DNA of 64,000 nucleotides, from the NCBI GenBank assembly GCA_965277735.1, contig CBDIDO010000003.1, positions 310,001 through 374,000 on the forward strand, read 5' to 3'. The notes beneath the pieces are model-generated. The model was not told where the DNA came from. It was given only the letters and a program-made list of their open reading frames with translations, and did no database searches. The number at the start of each line of letters is the position of its first letter. The stretch's first letter is position 1. This document shows positions 7,964-15,858 of this stretch, in pieces. The stretch comes from RH-AL1 sp965277735. GTDB taxonomy: Bacteria > Pseudomonadota > Alphaproteobacteria > Rhizobiales > Beijerinckiaceae. Made by a program: the position numbers and the translations under genes.

Positions 7964-9891
7964 ATCGCGAAGCGCGGCTCCTTGAGGACCGACGCGCGCA
8001 GGTGCACGTCGTCCTTGTAGAGCGTGCGGCCGTCGACGACGATCGGGCAGCGCCCGTCGGGACAGAGCGCCGGCGCTGGATCGACATAGGTCACACCCGC
8101 TGCGCGCGCGGCCGCGGCCAGCCGGGTCGAGGACGCCCGCGTCCAGGCCTCGAAGTCGGCGAGCGGCTGCGACAGGTCCGTCACCGGGCGCCCGGCCACG
8201 GCCCTGGCGTAGAGCTTTTTCGGGTTGCCGCCGCCGTAGGGCGGCACGTCGAGCACGACGACCTCCTTGCCGGCCTCGCGCAGCGCGCGCCAGCGTTCGA
8301 CCATCCGCGCGGTGGCCGCCGTCAGCGCTGCATCGAAGCTCGCCGTGTCGAGGGGTGTGCAGGCGCCCTTTTCGCCGAGGCAGAGGATGTCCGGCCCGTA
8401 GCCGGACCAGAGCGCGCTCACCACGATGCGCTTCGCCGGCGAGGCGGCGGCGATGTCGTAGGCGAGGTCGACGAAGCGCCGGCAATAGGCGCCCGGCGTG
8501 CGGCTGCCGACGCCGGGCATCGGCGGGCAGCCGCCCTGCGTCACGAAGGTGACGGCCGTGCCTGTGAGCGCGTGCGCGAAGCGCGGCGCCAGCTGCTCGG
8601 CGACGGAATCGCCGATGACCAGCGTGTCGGGCGTCGCCGCGTCGCCGAACGTGCAGCGCGAGATGTTGGTGGCGCCATCCCACTGGAAGCGATCGCAGGC
8701 TTTCGGATACGCCCAGTCGGTCCGCGCGGCACGCATTTCGGCGAAATAGGCGAGAAGCTTAGGGCGCTCCGCGTAGCGAATGGTTTCGAGACCACCGGTC
8801 GCGGCCACCAGGATCGCGAGGCCGGCCATGTTGGCAAACAGCGCCGCTGCGAACGGAAACCCCAAATCTGCGCTGTCGAAGAGCCGCGCGGTGAGCCGCG
8901 TCTCGACGAGCTGGTAGGAGGCGGCGCCGCAGGCGATCGACAGGACGATGCCGGCAACGGCCCATACCGGCGTCGTGTGTCCCTCGAAGACGAGCAGCGC
9001 GACGATCGGCCAGTGCCACAGGTAGATGGAATACGACCAGCGGCCGAGCGCGGCGACGGGCGCGAGCCGCGCCCACCAAGCGTGCTCGCGGCCGGCGAGC
9101 AGCACGAGCGCGGTGCCGGCGACAGGCAGCAGCGTCATCGGCGAGGGCCACGCCGTGATGCCGTCGGCGAGGGCGATCCCCGCCGCGATCAGCGCGAGGC
9201 CTGTGACGTGAAGGCCGATCCGCGCGCGATCGGGGAGCGCGAGTCGGGTGCCGACCGCGGCGACGAGGCCGCCGGCGAGAAATTCCCAGGCGCGGTCCTG
9301 CAGGAAGAAGAAGCCCCGGTTGAGCGGGCTGCCGCCGGTGCGCCAGTTGAGCAGCGTAAGCGCCAGCGAGGCGATGGCGACCGCCGCCATCGCCAGCGCG
9401 GTGCCGCGCGTGCGCGCGCCGAGCCGCGCCAGCGCCATCAGGGCCAGCGGATAGACGATGTAGAACTGCCATTCGACCGAGAGGGACCACGTGTGGATCA
9501 GCCAATTGTCTTCCGGCGGCGCGGCGAAATAGCCGGCCTGGTGCGCGTAGAGGATGTTGGAGGCAAACAGCAGCGAGGCGAGTGCGCTCTTCGCCAGACC
9601 TTCCAACTGCAGCGGGTTCATCAGCGCGGTGCCGAGGGCCAGGATCGTAGCGACGAGGACGACCATCGCCGGCACGATGCGGCGCACGCGGGCGAGGTAG
9701 AAGCCGGCCAGCGAGAAGCGCCCCTCCGCGAGGCGCCCGCACACGATCTGCGTCATCAGGAAGCCGGAGATGACGAAGAACACGTCGACGCCGGCAAAGC
9801 CGCCCGGCGCGAGGCCGAGCTGGAAATGGTAGAGCACGACGGCGGCCACCGCGACGGCTCGCAGGCCGTTGATATCCTCGCGAAACCCCAT
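7903..9891 (-). CDS. Acyltransferase with C-terminal SGNH domain (OafA/YrhL type)
   Basis: About 662 residues from ATG 9891, which has a GGGGAG ribosome binding site. The N-terminal ~365 residues form a multi-spanning acyltransferase-3 membrane domain with DINGLRAVAV, VLYHF and VDVFFVISGFL. The C-terminal periplasmic-type SGNH hydrolase/transferase domain has the nucleophile Ser in VIGDSVAEQ (about residue 429) and the Asp-x-x-His pair in DDVHL (about 628-631). Such fusions O-acylate surface polysaccharides or lipid-linked sugars; the acceptor is unknown. Its last 20 codons overlap copA on the other strand. Confidence 0.9.
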   Translation of the reverse strand: MGFREDINGLRAVAVAAVVLYHFQLGLAPGGFAGVDVFFVISGFLMTQIVCGRLAEGRFSLAGFYLARVRRIVPAMVVLVATILALGTALMNPLQLEGLAKSALASLLFASNILYAHQAGYFAAPPEDNWLIHTWSLSVEWQFYIVYPLALMALARLGARTRGTALAMAAVAIASLALTLLNWRTGGSPLNRGFFFLQDRAWEFLAGGLVAAVGTRLALPDRARIGLHVTGLALIAAGIALADGITAWPSPMTLLPVAGTALVLLAGREHAWWARLAPVAALGRWSYSIYLWHWPIVALLVFEGHTTPVWAVAGIVLSIACGAASYQLVETRLTARLFDSADLGFPFAAALFANMAGLAILVAATGGLETIRYAERPKLLAYFAEMRAARTDWAYPKACDRFQWDGATNISRCTFGDAATPDTLVIGDSVAEQLAPRFAHALTGTAVTFVTQGGCPPMPGVGSRTPGAYCRRFVDLAYDIAAASPAKRIVVSALWSGYGPDILCLGEKGACTPLDTASFDAALTAATARMVERWRALREAGKEVVVLDVPPYGGGNPKKLYARAVAGRPVTDLSQPLADFEAWTRASSTRLAAAARAAGVTYVDPAPALCPDGRCPIVVDGRTLYKDDVHLRASVLKEPRFAIYDALIAPGSSAARSASAGR

Positions 9892-10043
9892 GCGCTCCCC
9901 GTGCCCTCCGCGCCGCACAAAGGCGAGCAAAGCGGCTGAAATGCGAGCGCGCGGGCCGGCCTCTGCCACGCAAGCATGACAATCGCGTGCTTGCCAAAGC
10001 GGCAGGCGGTCCGCTAACTCGCGGCCCTGCGGCGGAGGGGCGT

Positions 10044-10394
10044 ATGGCCACCTTGAGCGTACGGATCGCGCTGGACGAAGGTGGCCGCATCGGGCCGGGC
10101 AAGATCGACCTGTTGGAGGAGATCGCCGCCTGCGGCTCGATCTCGGCCGCGGGCCGGGCGATGGAAATGTCTTACCGGCGCGCCTGGGAGCTCGTCGAGG
10201 AGATGAACTCGATCTTCGCCGCCCCCGTCGTCGAGCGCCAGGTCGGCGGCAAGAACGGCGGCGGCGCGACGCTGACGCCGCTCGGCCGCTCGCTCGTCAC
10301 CCGCTACCGCGCGATCGAGAAGGCCGCGGACGCCGCGGCGCGCGGGCATCTCGAGGTGTTGCAGCGGGAGGCGGCGGTGAAGGTGGGGGCGTAA
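10044..10394 (+). CDS. ModE/LysR-type winged-helix DNA-binding protein
   Basis: A 116-residue protein made only of the N-terminal winged helix of ModE (IDLLEEIAACGSISAAGRAMEMSYRRAWELVEEMN). It lacks the two TOBE-type molybdate-binding domains of full ModE. The GTL-like TPLGRSLVTRYRAIE segment is the usual end of the HTH unit. The ATG at 10044 has a GGAGGGG ribosome binding site. Stand-alone ModE N-domains are common in Alphaproteobacteria and are thought to regulate molybdate-related genes, but no molybdate transporter is nearby. Confident on fold, not on target. Confidence 0.85.
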   Translation: MATLSVRIALDEGGRIGPGKIDLLEEIAACGSISAAGRAMEMSYRRAWELVEEMNSIFAAPVVERQVGGKNGGGATLTPLGRSLVTRYRAIEKAADAAARGHLEVLQREAAVKVGA

Positions 10395-10423
10395 GCCTGT
10401 CAGCCGAAGTGGTCCGCAGCCAC

Positions 10424-10449
10424 TCCTTCTCCCGCAAGCGGGAGAAGGA
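10424..10449. repeat. REP-like palindrome copy
   Basis: Palindrome TCCTTCTCCCGC-AA-GCGGGAGAAGGA with 12-bp perfect arms. It matches other copies at 39431, 42924, 43050, 46568 and 50278. It sits between the ModE-like gene and the Dyp remnant. Confidence 0.8.
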
Positions 10450-10454
10450 AACCG

Positions 10455-10698
10455 CTAGACCGGCCGCCGCTCGACGAGGCTCTTGCCGAGATAGTCGCCC
10501 GCGTCGCGTGCGCCGGGCAGCATGAAGAAATAGCAGCCGCCGAACGGCTTGATGTACTCCTCGAGCGGCTCGCCGTTGAGCCGCGCCTGCACGGTGCGGA
10601 AGCCGCAACTGCCCCGCCTTGGTGATCGAGTCGCGCGCGAAATTGTAACGGCGGCGCAGGATCAAATTCCTCTTTGTCGCCGAAGTGCGCGGGTTGGC
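10455..10698 (-). pseudogene. Remnant of a second Dyp-type (EfeB-like) peroxidase
   Basis: Two minus-strand frames together recall the C-terminal fifth of a Dyp-type peroxidase. In one frame (about 10698-10635) lie ANPRT and ILRRRYNF, the usual distal-heme-side segment. In another frame (about 10615 to the stop at 10455) lie FRTVQARLNGEPLEEYIKP, FGGCYFF and LPGARD, the classic end of the family. About a dozen residues expected between them (the LLFISFQ-type strand) are missing, so a small deletion shifted the frame. Upstream sequence toward efeB shows no further homology. It differs from the intact efeB next door and so was a distinct paralogue. Broken and unlikely to be functional. Confidence 0.7.
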
Positions 10699-10764
10699 GA
10701 TCTTACTCAGTCGCGATGACGTGCGGGCTCGCCGAAATCAAATCAATGCAAGAGCGCCAGGCGC

Positions 10765-12156
10765 TCAGGCTGCGAAGAGCTTTTGCCCAATGAACTCACC
10801 CTCCTTGATCCCACCTGGACACGCGAACATGCCGCTCCCGACGTGTGTGGCGTATTGATTCAAGAGATCGAGCTTCGACATCGGCTCGAAGATCTTGATG
10901 AACCCGTCGCGCGGGTCGCGCTGATAGGCGACGAACAGCAGGCCGGCGTCATATTCCAGCCCCTGGCGCCAAGGCGGCCAGCGCTCGGCGACGTGGCTCA
11001 GCCCGTCGTTGTAGGAGTAGGACCGGCGTAACACGCGGGCACCGTCGTTGGCGGCTGCGGACCCGAGCCGCACATGGGCGGTCTGCCCGATAATGGGGTT
11101 GCCAGCCTTGTCGGTTGCGTCGAGGTCGAGCGGCGTGAACTCCTCGCCCCCGGTCAACGGGGCGCCGCTGATCTTCCGACGGCCGATGACTTGCTCCTGG
11201 AAATCGAGCTCGGTGCGGTCCCAATGTTCCAGCGCAAGGCGAATGCGCCGCACGACCATGTAAGTTCCGCCGGCCATCCAATCCGATGATTTGGGATCGA
11301 CCCAAACCACATCGTCGAACGTCCCGTTTCCGATCGTCTCGCCGCCAGCGATCTCGGCCGGATAAGGGCTGCCAGGATTCAGGGTGCCGTCCCTGAAGCC
11401 GAGCAGGTTGCGCGGTGTGTTGCCGCTCGGACTGTCAGGCAGGAAACCCGTCTGGAGCCACCGTAGTTCGGCGACACCGGAATTGGTGACGTAAGCTTTT
11501 GTCGATCCGGCCTGCTTGCCGCCGTAACCTTTGGCCGTGTCGTCCGAGGCGGCGGCGCGCGCGAGCTGGCGGATGGCGTGGAAGGCGACGAACCCGTCAT
11601 CGGCACACGCCTGGATGCAGATGTCACCTCCGCTCCGCCTCGCGTCGAGCTGATCGCCGTTGAAGCTCGGCAGGTCGACGAGCGCCTCGGGTCGGCGCGC
11701 CTTCAACCCGAACCTGTCCTTCCCATCCTTCTCGAACAGGCCCGCTCCGAAGCCGAAAGTCAGTGTCAGGCGGCGTGGCGGCAAGCCGACCGTCTCGCCG
11801 CTGTCGCTTGGCGCCTTGGCCGGATCGCCGATTACCGGCGAGGCGGGCTCACCGGCGGTCATTCGGGCGGCCATCTCGGTCCAGGTCTGCAAGACCTGCA
11901 CGAGATCGCCGAGTTTGTTGGTCGTCACGTCGAAGGCCGCGAAGACGGTGTTCGCTTGTTGCGGCGTGTGGATACCGGCCTGATGCGGCCCGTAGAACGG
12001 CTCGCTGGCCTGGAGACCGCTCTTGTCGACCTTGGTATTTGTTGTCGGGTTCCCGCCCACGTTCGCGGATGCAATTCCAACCGAGCCCGTCGCCATGAGC
12101 GCACCGCCGGCCGCCCCGAGGAAGCCCCGTCGTGTGGATATCGGACAACCTGCCAA
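10765..12156 (-). CDS. efeB: Dyp-type heme peroxidase / deferrochelatase
   Basis: EfeB is the periplasmic heme peroxidase of the EfeUOB system, proposed to oxidise Fe(II) or release iron from heme. The N-terminus has a twin-arginine signal (STRRGFLGAAGGALM), expected for a cofactor-loaded export. Family motifs are GFRDGT (GxxDG) and the distal region AHVRLG then RVLRRSYSY, with DAGLLFVAYQRDP near the end. I place the start at TTG 12156, which has AAGGAG 10 bases upstream and gives 463 residues. The frame also reads through from 12306 but would overlap the previous gene. Third gene of an operon with efeU and the cupredoxin-propeller gene. Confidence 0.9.
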   Translation of the reverse strand: MAGCPISTRRGFLGAAGGALMATGSVGIASANVGGNPTTNTKVDKSGLQASEPFYGPHQAGIHTPQQANTVFAAFDVTTNKLGDLVQVLQTWTEMAARMTAGEPASPVIGDPAKAPSDSGETVGLPPRRLTLTFGFGAGLFEKDGKDRFGLKARRPEALVDLPSFNGDQLDARRSGGDICIQACADDGFVAFHAIRQLARAAASDDTAKGYGGKQAGSTKAYVTNSGVAELRWLQTGFLPDSPSGNTPRNLLGFRDGTLNPGSPYPAEIAGGETIGNGTFDDVVWVDPKSSDWMAGGTYMVVRRIRLALEHWDRTELDFQEQVIGRRKISGAPLTGGEEFTPLDLDATDKAGNPIIGQTAHVRLGSAAANDGARVLRRSYSYNDGLSHVAERWPPWRQGLEYDAGLLFVAYQRDPRDGFIKIFEPMSKLDLLNQYATHVGSGMFACPGGIKEGEFIGQKLFAA

Positions 12157-12176
12157 CTCTTCGAGTCTCCTTGGGC

Positions 12177-13652
12177 CTAGTTCGCCTTGGTCAGCGTGTT
12201 CACGTCGTCCTGGACGTAGTAGATTCCATCGCCCGACGGTGTCATCGCGATGCCGAACAAATCGCCGCTGCCGGGCGGCTGTTGTGCCTTGTCGACGTTG
12301 GCCCAATAGGCCTCGATCTGCTTGCCGCTCGCCGGATCGACCTCGACGACCTGGCCGTTGAGGCCGTTGACGGCGAGAAGGTGGCCGTTGGGTGCCAGCG
12401 TGAGCGCCAGAGGCCGCTGCAGCTTGTCACCCTGCGTGACGGTGCGGCCGATGCCGGCGCTGTCCTCGCGGGTTGCGGCGTTGGGAATCGCAGCGATGGA
12501 ATTGTCGAGGGCGTCGGATACGTAAAGGACGCCGTCCTTGCCGAGCGCCAACCCGGTCGGCCCGATGATGAAAACGCCCTTGTCGGCCTGTTCACCGAAG
12601 CCGCTGCCGATCACGGTCTCTTTGGCAAGGACCGGAGGCTTGCCGTTCGCGATCGACAATTCGATCCGCACGACGCTCGCCTTCTTGACCACCGGAGAAT
12701 TTTCCGTGGGCGCCCCGACGTCGAAGCCAGTATTGCTGACGAAAAGCGTTGCTTTCGCACCGTCGTCGATCACGGCCATGTTGCCCCAAGGGCCGTTGAT
12801 GTTCGAGCTCGTGATTGTTCCGGCGACCTTGCCGTCCGGATCGAGCACGACGAGGCATCCTTTCCCCTTCGTTGCCGTGGTCCCATCGGTCGAAGGAAGG
12901 CTGCCGACGATCACCCAACCGGTCTTCAACATCGCCATCGCTGTCGTCAGGCCGACGCCGCCCGGACAGCCGTCGAGCTTCTTCGGAATGGCCGCGAACT
13001 CGGTCATCTTTTTCGTCGCGGGATTGTAGTCGACGATCGTCGTGCCCAGGCCTTGAAGGTTGGCCTTGTCGTTGAAATTGTCGACCAGCACGTCGTCCTT
13101 GTGGATCTTTCCCGCTGAGACCGGCGCGACATAGATCGCGTAGGGGTTCTGGTCGCCGTTTCCGGGCACGGTCGAGGTCAGAGTCGTCTGGCGGCGCAGC
13201 CCGCCGAGGAAGCTCGTCGCGGGCTCGCCCGTTGCCGGGTCGCCTGCCGCAATCACCGATTTTGCCTTCGGCGGCGCCTCCGCCTTGGCCGCGGCCGAGA
13301 CGACGAGCTTGCCCCTGGGATTCGAGTCATGGCCGCAGGTCATCCCATAGGTGCCCGGGTCGAGCTTCGTCGTCAGCGTCGAGGTGAAGCCCGGGAGGAT
13401 GTTCTCGCGCTCGTGGAGAACCCTGTGGTCCTTGAGGATCTCCCACTCGACGCCGCGGTGGCTGGCGTTCTTGATCTGGAAGGCGATTTTCTCCGGCGGC
13501 ACCGTCAGCGTCATCGGATCGCAGCCCTTGTCGTTGATCGTCAGCTGCACCTTCTGCGGGCTCGCCGTCTCGGCGCGGGCGCCGCTTGCCGAAACGGTCG
13601 CGGCGAGCGCAAGCGAGGAAACGGCAGTGAGGAGACTACGCATGGAGGACAT
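12177..13652 (-). CDS. EfeO-type cupredoxin fused to a beta-propeller (efeO position)
   Basis: A 491-residue secreted protein. Residues 1-27 are a signal peptide ending SGARA. Residues 30-118 are an EfeO-type cupredoxin: VEWEIL, ERENILPGF and TCGHDSNPRGKL resemble the Cup domain of E. coli EfeO, with Cys44, Glu69 and Cys106 near the proposed metal ligands. Canonical EfeO continues into an M75 (imelysin-like) domain with HxxE. Here residues ~150-490 instead look like an NHL/SMP-30 beta-propeller, with repeats such as GLALGKDGVLYVSDALDNSI and LTLAPNGHLLAVN. It lies between efeU and efeB in one operon. Likely a periplasmic iron-delivery partner, but the architecture is unusual. Confidence 0.8.
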   Translation of the reverse strand: MSSMRSLLTAVSSLALAATVSASGARAETASPQKVQLTINDKGCDPMTLTVPPEKIAFQIKNASHRGVEWEILKDHRVLHERENILPGFTSTLTTKLDPGTYGMTCGHDSNPRGKLVVSAAAKAEAPPKAKSVIAAGDPATGEPATSFLGGLRRQTTLTSTVPGNGDQNPYAIYVAPVSAGKIHKDDVLVDNFNDKANLQGLGTTIVDYNPATKKMTEFAAIPKKLDGCPGGVGLTTAMAMLKTGWVIVGSLPSTDGTTATKGKGCLVVLDPDGKVAGTITSSNINGPWGNMAVIDDGAKATLFVSNTGFDVGAPTENSPVVKKASVVRIELSIANGKPPVLAKETVIGSGFGEQADKGVFIIGPTGLALGKDGVLYVSDALDNSIAAIPNAATREDSAGIGRTVTQGDKLQRPLALTLAPNGHLLAVNGLNGQVVEVDPASGKQIEAYWANVDKAQQPPGSGDLFGIAMTPSGDGIYYVQDDVNTLTKAN

Positions 13653-13675
13653 GGGGTCTTTTTCCGATCGGTCGG

Positions 13676-14506
13676 TCAGGCGTGGCGGGGAACGGGGGCG
13701 GTGTCGCGCGCGGGCATGAAGAACAGCACGAGCGCGGGGATCAGGTAGGCGAAGTAGATGAGGACCTCGCCAAGCGTCGGGTTGTCGTTGTAGCCGAACA
13801 TGCCGGCGAGCACGGTGCCGAGCGGGCCGTCGGCCGGCAGCGCGCCGCTCCAGTCGGCGACGACCTGCTGCAGGCCGTTCCAAAGGCCGGCCTCGTGCAT
13901 CGTGCGCACGAAGCCCGCGAGCAGGCCGGCGGCGACGACGATGATGAACACGCCGGTGAAGCGGAAGAAGCGGCGCAGGTCGAGCTTCACGCCCCCCCAA
14001 TAGATGAGCAGGCCGACGCCGATGGCGCCGAGCAGGCCGAGGAAGGCGCCGAGCGGCACCTCGTAGCCGGTGCTCTGCTGGAAGATCGCAAGCAGGAAGA
14101 AGACGGATTCGAGGCCCTCGCGGCCGACCGCAAAGAACGCCATCGCGACGAGCGCGAAGGCGGCGTTGCGCGAGGTCGAGATGGAGGCATCGACCTTGTC
14201 GTGCAGCGCGCCCTTGATCGATTTCGCCGCCGACTTCATCCAGAACACCATCGAGGTGAGGATGATCACGGCGATCAGCGCCACCGCACTCTCGAACATC
14301 TCCTGCTGGCGCTGCGGGAACTCGGCGCTGGCATAGCTCAGCGCGATGCCGATCGCGATGCAGATCACCGCCGCGATCACGACGCCCGCCCACACCGCGC
14401 CGAGGTACTGCTTGCGGCCGGTCTGCGCGAGATAGCTCGCGATGATGCCGACGATCAGCGAGGCCTCGATCCCCTCGCGGAGCATGATGAGGAACGCAAC
14501 GAGCAT
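13676..14506 (-). CDS. efeU: FTR1-family iron permease
   Basis: A 276-residue inner-membrane permease with about seven hydrophobic segments. The two FTR1 iron-binding signatures are present: REGIE at residues 10-14 and REGLE at 129-133. A periplasm-facing HDKVDASIS region lies between TM3 and TM4. The start at 14506 (MLVAFLIMLREG) matches the family N-terminus; upstream in-frame codons are not protein-like. First gene of the efeU / cupredoxin-propeller / efeB operon (23- and 20-bp gaps). A 7-bp inverted repeat 20 bases upstream is a candidate iron-regulator site. Confidence 0.93.
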   Translation of the reverse strand: MLVAFLIMLREGIEASLIVGIIASYLAQTGRKQYLGAVWAGVVIAAVICIAIGIALSYASAEFPQRQQEMFESAVALIAVIILTSMVFWMKSAAKSIKGALHDKVDASISTSRNAAFALVAMAFFAVGREGLESVFFLLAIFQQSTGYEVPLGAFLGLLGAIGVGLLIYWGGVKLDLRRFFRFTGVFIIVVAAGLLAGFVRTMHEAGLWNGLQQVVADWSGALPADGPLGTVLAGMFGYNDNPTLGEVLIYFAYLIPALVLFFMPARDTAPVPRHA

Positions 14507-14525
14507 GAATTTCACCCCGGCGCGT

Positions 14526-14547
14526 GTCTTGCTTACCCTTGCAAGAC
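14526..14547. promoter_or_regulatory. Inverted repeat upstream of efeU
   Basis: Perfect 7-bp arms GTCTTGC and GCAAGAC separated by 8 bases, ending 20 bases from the efeU start codon. Efe operons are usually iron-regulated (Fur, RirA or Irr). This dyad does not match a Fur box closely, so the regulator is unknown; it could also be a 5'-UTR hairpin. Confidence 0.45.
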
Positions 14548-14740
14548 GCGAGCACGTCCAATTACCTGAGGAAGAAGCGCTGGCTTCTATGCGTCCGGCA
14601 ATAATCCACGCCATGTGAAGCATCAATGCACAGACGCAACATTGGAATTAGAATAGCTCCAAAGTACAACGCCTGCGTCGTTCGGTCCGGCCCGAAAAGA
14701 TCGCCGCTGCGTCGGCCATCTTCGATGCGCAAGAAATTCA

Positions 14741-14772
14741 ACGGCGTGGGACCTGAACGGCGTGGGACCTGA
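14741..14772 (+). repeat. Perfect 16-bp tandem repeat before phasin gene
   Basis: ACGGCGTGGGACCTGA occurs twice, abutting and identical, followed at once by ACGCCGT, the inverse of the repeat's start. It is 62 bases upstream of the phasin ATG. It is either a transcription-factor half-site array or a slippage duplication. Confidence 0.6.
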
Positions 14773-14834
14773 ACGCCGTCCGCGCGTTGCAGGTCTACGG
14801 GCCGGCAAGGGCCCGGTACCGGAAGGAAAGCGAC

Positions 14835-15212
14835 ATGGGCGAAAACACTCCCGGCGTCGACGCCGTGATGGACGGCTACGCAACGGGCACCAAGACCCTT
14901 CAAACCTTCGCGAGCGAGATGCAGCGCCTATCGAAGGACGCGATGGACCAGACGACCGGTCTGATGGAGCAGCTGCGCGGCGCCAAGTCGATGGAGGACG
15001 TCGTCTCGATCCAGACGACGTTCCTGCAGAAGAGCTTTTCAAACTACGCCGAGACCACGCGCCGCTTCAGCGAGCTGATGATGACGCTGCCGATGGAGAT
15101 GGCGCGCCAGGGCCAGGCGGTGTTCCAGCAGAACACCGAGCGGATGACGCAGGCGGCGCAGCGCTTCGGCGACGAGGCGCAGAAGGCCGGCGACACGATG
15201 AAGCAGGGCTAG
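14835..15212 (+). CDS. Phasin family protein
   Basis: A 125-residue amphipathic helical protein with no cysteine and many Gln/Met/Thr, typical of phasin_2. Phasins coat polyhydroxybutyrate granules. The start at 14835 has GGAAGGAAAGCGAC upstream; an in-frame ATG 16 codons earlier lacks such a site. The core SMEDVVSIQTTFLQKSFSNY and TTRRFSELMM is characteristic. The presence of a 3-hydroxybutyrate dehydrogenase at 45 kb agrees with a PHB-storing organism. Single gene; the tandem repeat upstream may be its control site. Confidence 0.9.
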   Translation: MGENTPGVDAVMDGYATGTKTLQTFASEMQRLSKDAMDQTTGLMEQLRGAKSMEDVVSIQTTFLQKSFSNYAETTRRFSELMMTLPMEMARQGQAVFQQNTERMTQAAQRFGDEAQKAGDTMKQG

Positions 15213-15317
15213 CGCCCGCCCGTCTGGAACCCGGGCCGCGCGCCTACAGTCCGGTGGACCCGTCGCGCGAGCCGGGGTAGGCATGCGGATGCCTTCCGCC
15301 GCTTGGACGTTGTCATC

Positions 15318-15839
15318 TTGCTGACGCTCGTGCTTTTGCGCCATGCCAGGGCCGTGCAGCAGTCGCGCGGCGACGATCTTTCGCGCGATCTGCAGGACAA
15401 GGGACGCCGGGATTCCGGGCTGCTCGGCAGCTACCTTCGCTCGCACGACCTCGTGCCGGATGTCGCGCTGGTGTCCTCCTCGGCGCGCACGCGCCAGACC
15501 TTCGACGGATTGACGGCGACGATCGAGGCGCCCGTGCCGGCGACCTACGACGAGGCGCTCTACAACGCCACGGCGGGCGAGATCCGCTCGATGCTGAAGG
15601 CGACCGAGCCCGGCGTGCGCACGCTGATGATCGTTGCGCACAATCCCGGCATCGCCGACCTCGCGGTCATGCTGTCGCGCGACGGCGATCCCGTCGAGAT
15701 CGGCCGCATGCGCAACCGCTTCGCGCCGTGCAGCCTCGCCGTCATCGCCTGCGATGCCGAGGACTGGGCCGATGCCGCCGCGCGCGGCGGGCGCCTCGAT
15801 CTCTTCCTGCAGCCCGAGGACCTCGAACCGGGCGTCTGA
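15318..15839 (+). CDS. SixA-like histidine phosphatase
   Basis: A branch-1 histidine phosphatase of about 173 residues. The catalytic signature reads LVLLRHARA (family RHG/RHA motif), with the second His in VAHNPGIADLA and the basic SSSARTRQT segment. SixA removes phosphate from His on HPt proteins, but many homologues act on other substrates. The start is uncertain: TTG 15318 gives the usual MLTLVLLRHA beginning, while TTG 15303 adds five residues; neither has a strong ribosome binding site. It runs into the ArsR gene 19 bases downstream in the same direction. Confidence 0.85.
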   Translation: MLTLVLLRHARAVQQSRGDDLSRDLQDKGRRDSGLLGSYLRSHDLVPDVALVSSSARTRQTFDGLTATIEAPVPATYDEALYNATAGEIRSMLKATEPGVRTLMIVAHNPGIADLAVMLSRDGDPVEIGRMRNRFAPCSLAVIACDAEDWADAAARGGRLDLFLQPEDLEPGV

Positions 15840-15858
15840 GCGCCATCCGGAGGCCGGC

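Larger units (their letters stand above)
14507..14834. other. Divergent intergenic region efeU / phasin
   Basis: 328 bases with no gene. It holds the inverted repeat at 14526-14547 next to efeU, an AT-richer tract (about 14625-14665) likely to contain promoter elements, and the 16-bp tandem repeat at 14741-14772 on the phasin side. No confident -35/-10 pair could be assigned. Confidence 0.5.

Noticed and set aside
5503..9939. Very long open frame (over 1,400 codons) overlapping copA and running antisense to the acyltransferase
   Set aside because: Arg/Ala-rich composition without any family motif; it is a by-product of high GC in the frames opposite two well-supported genes.
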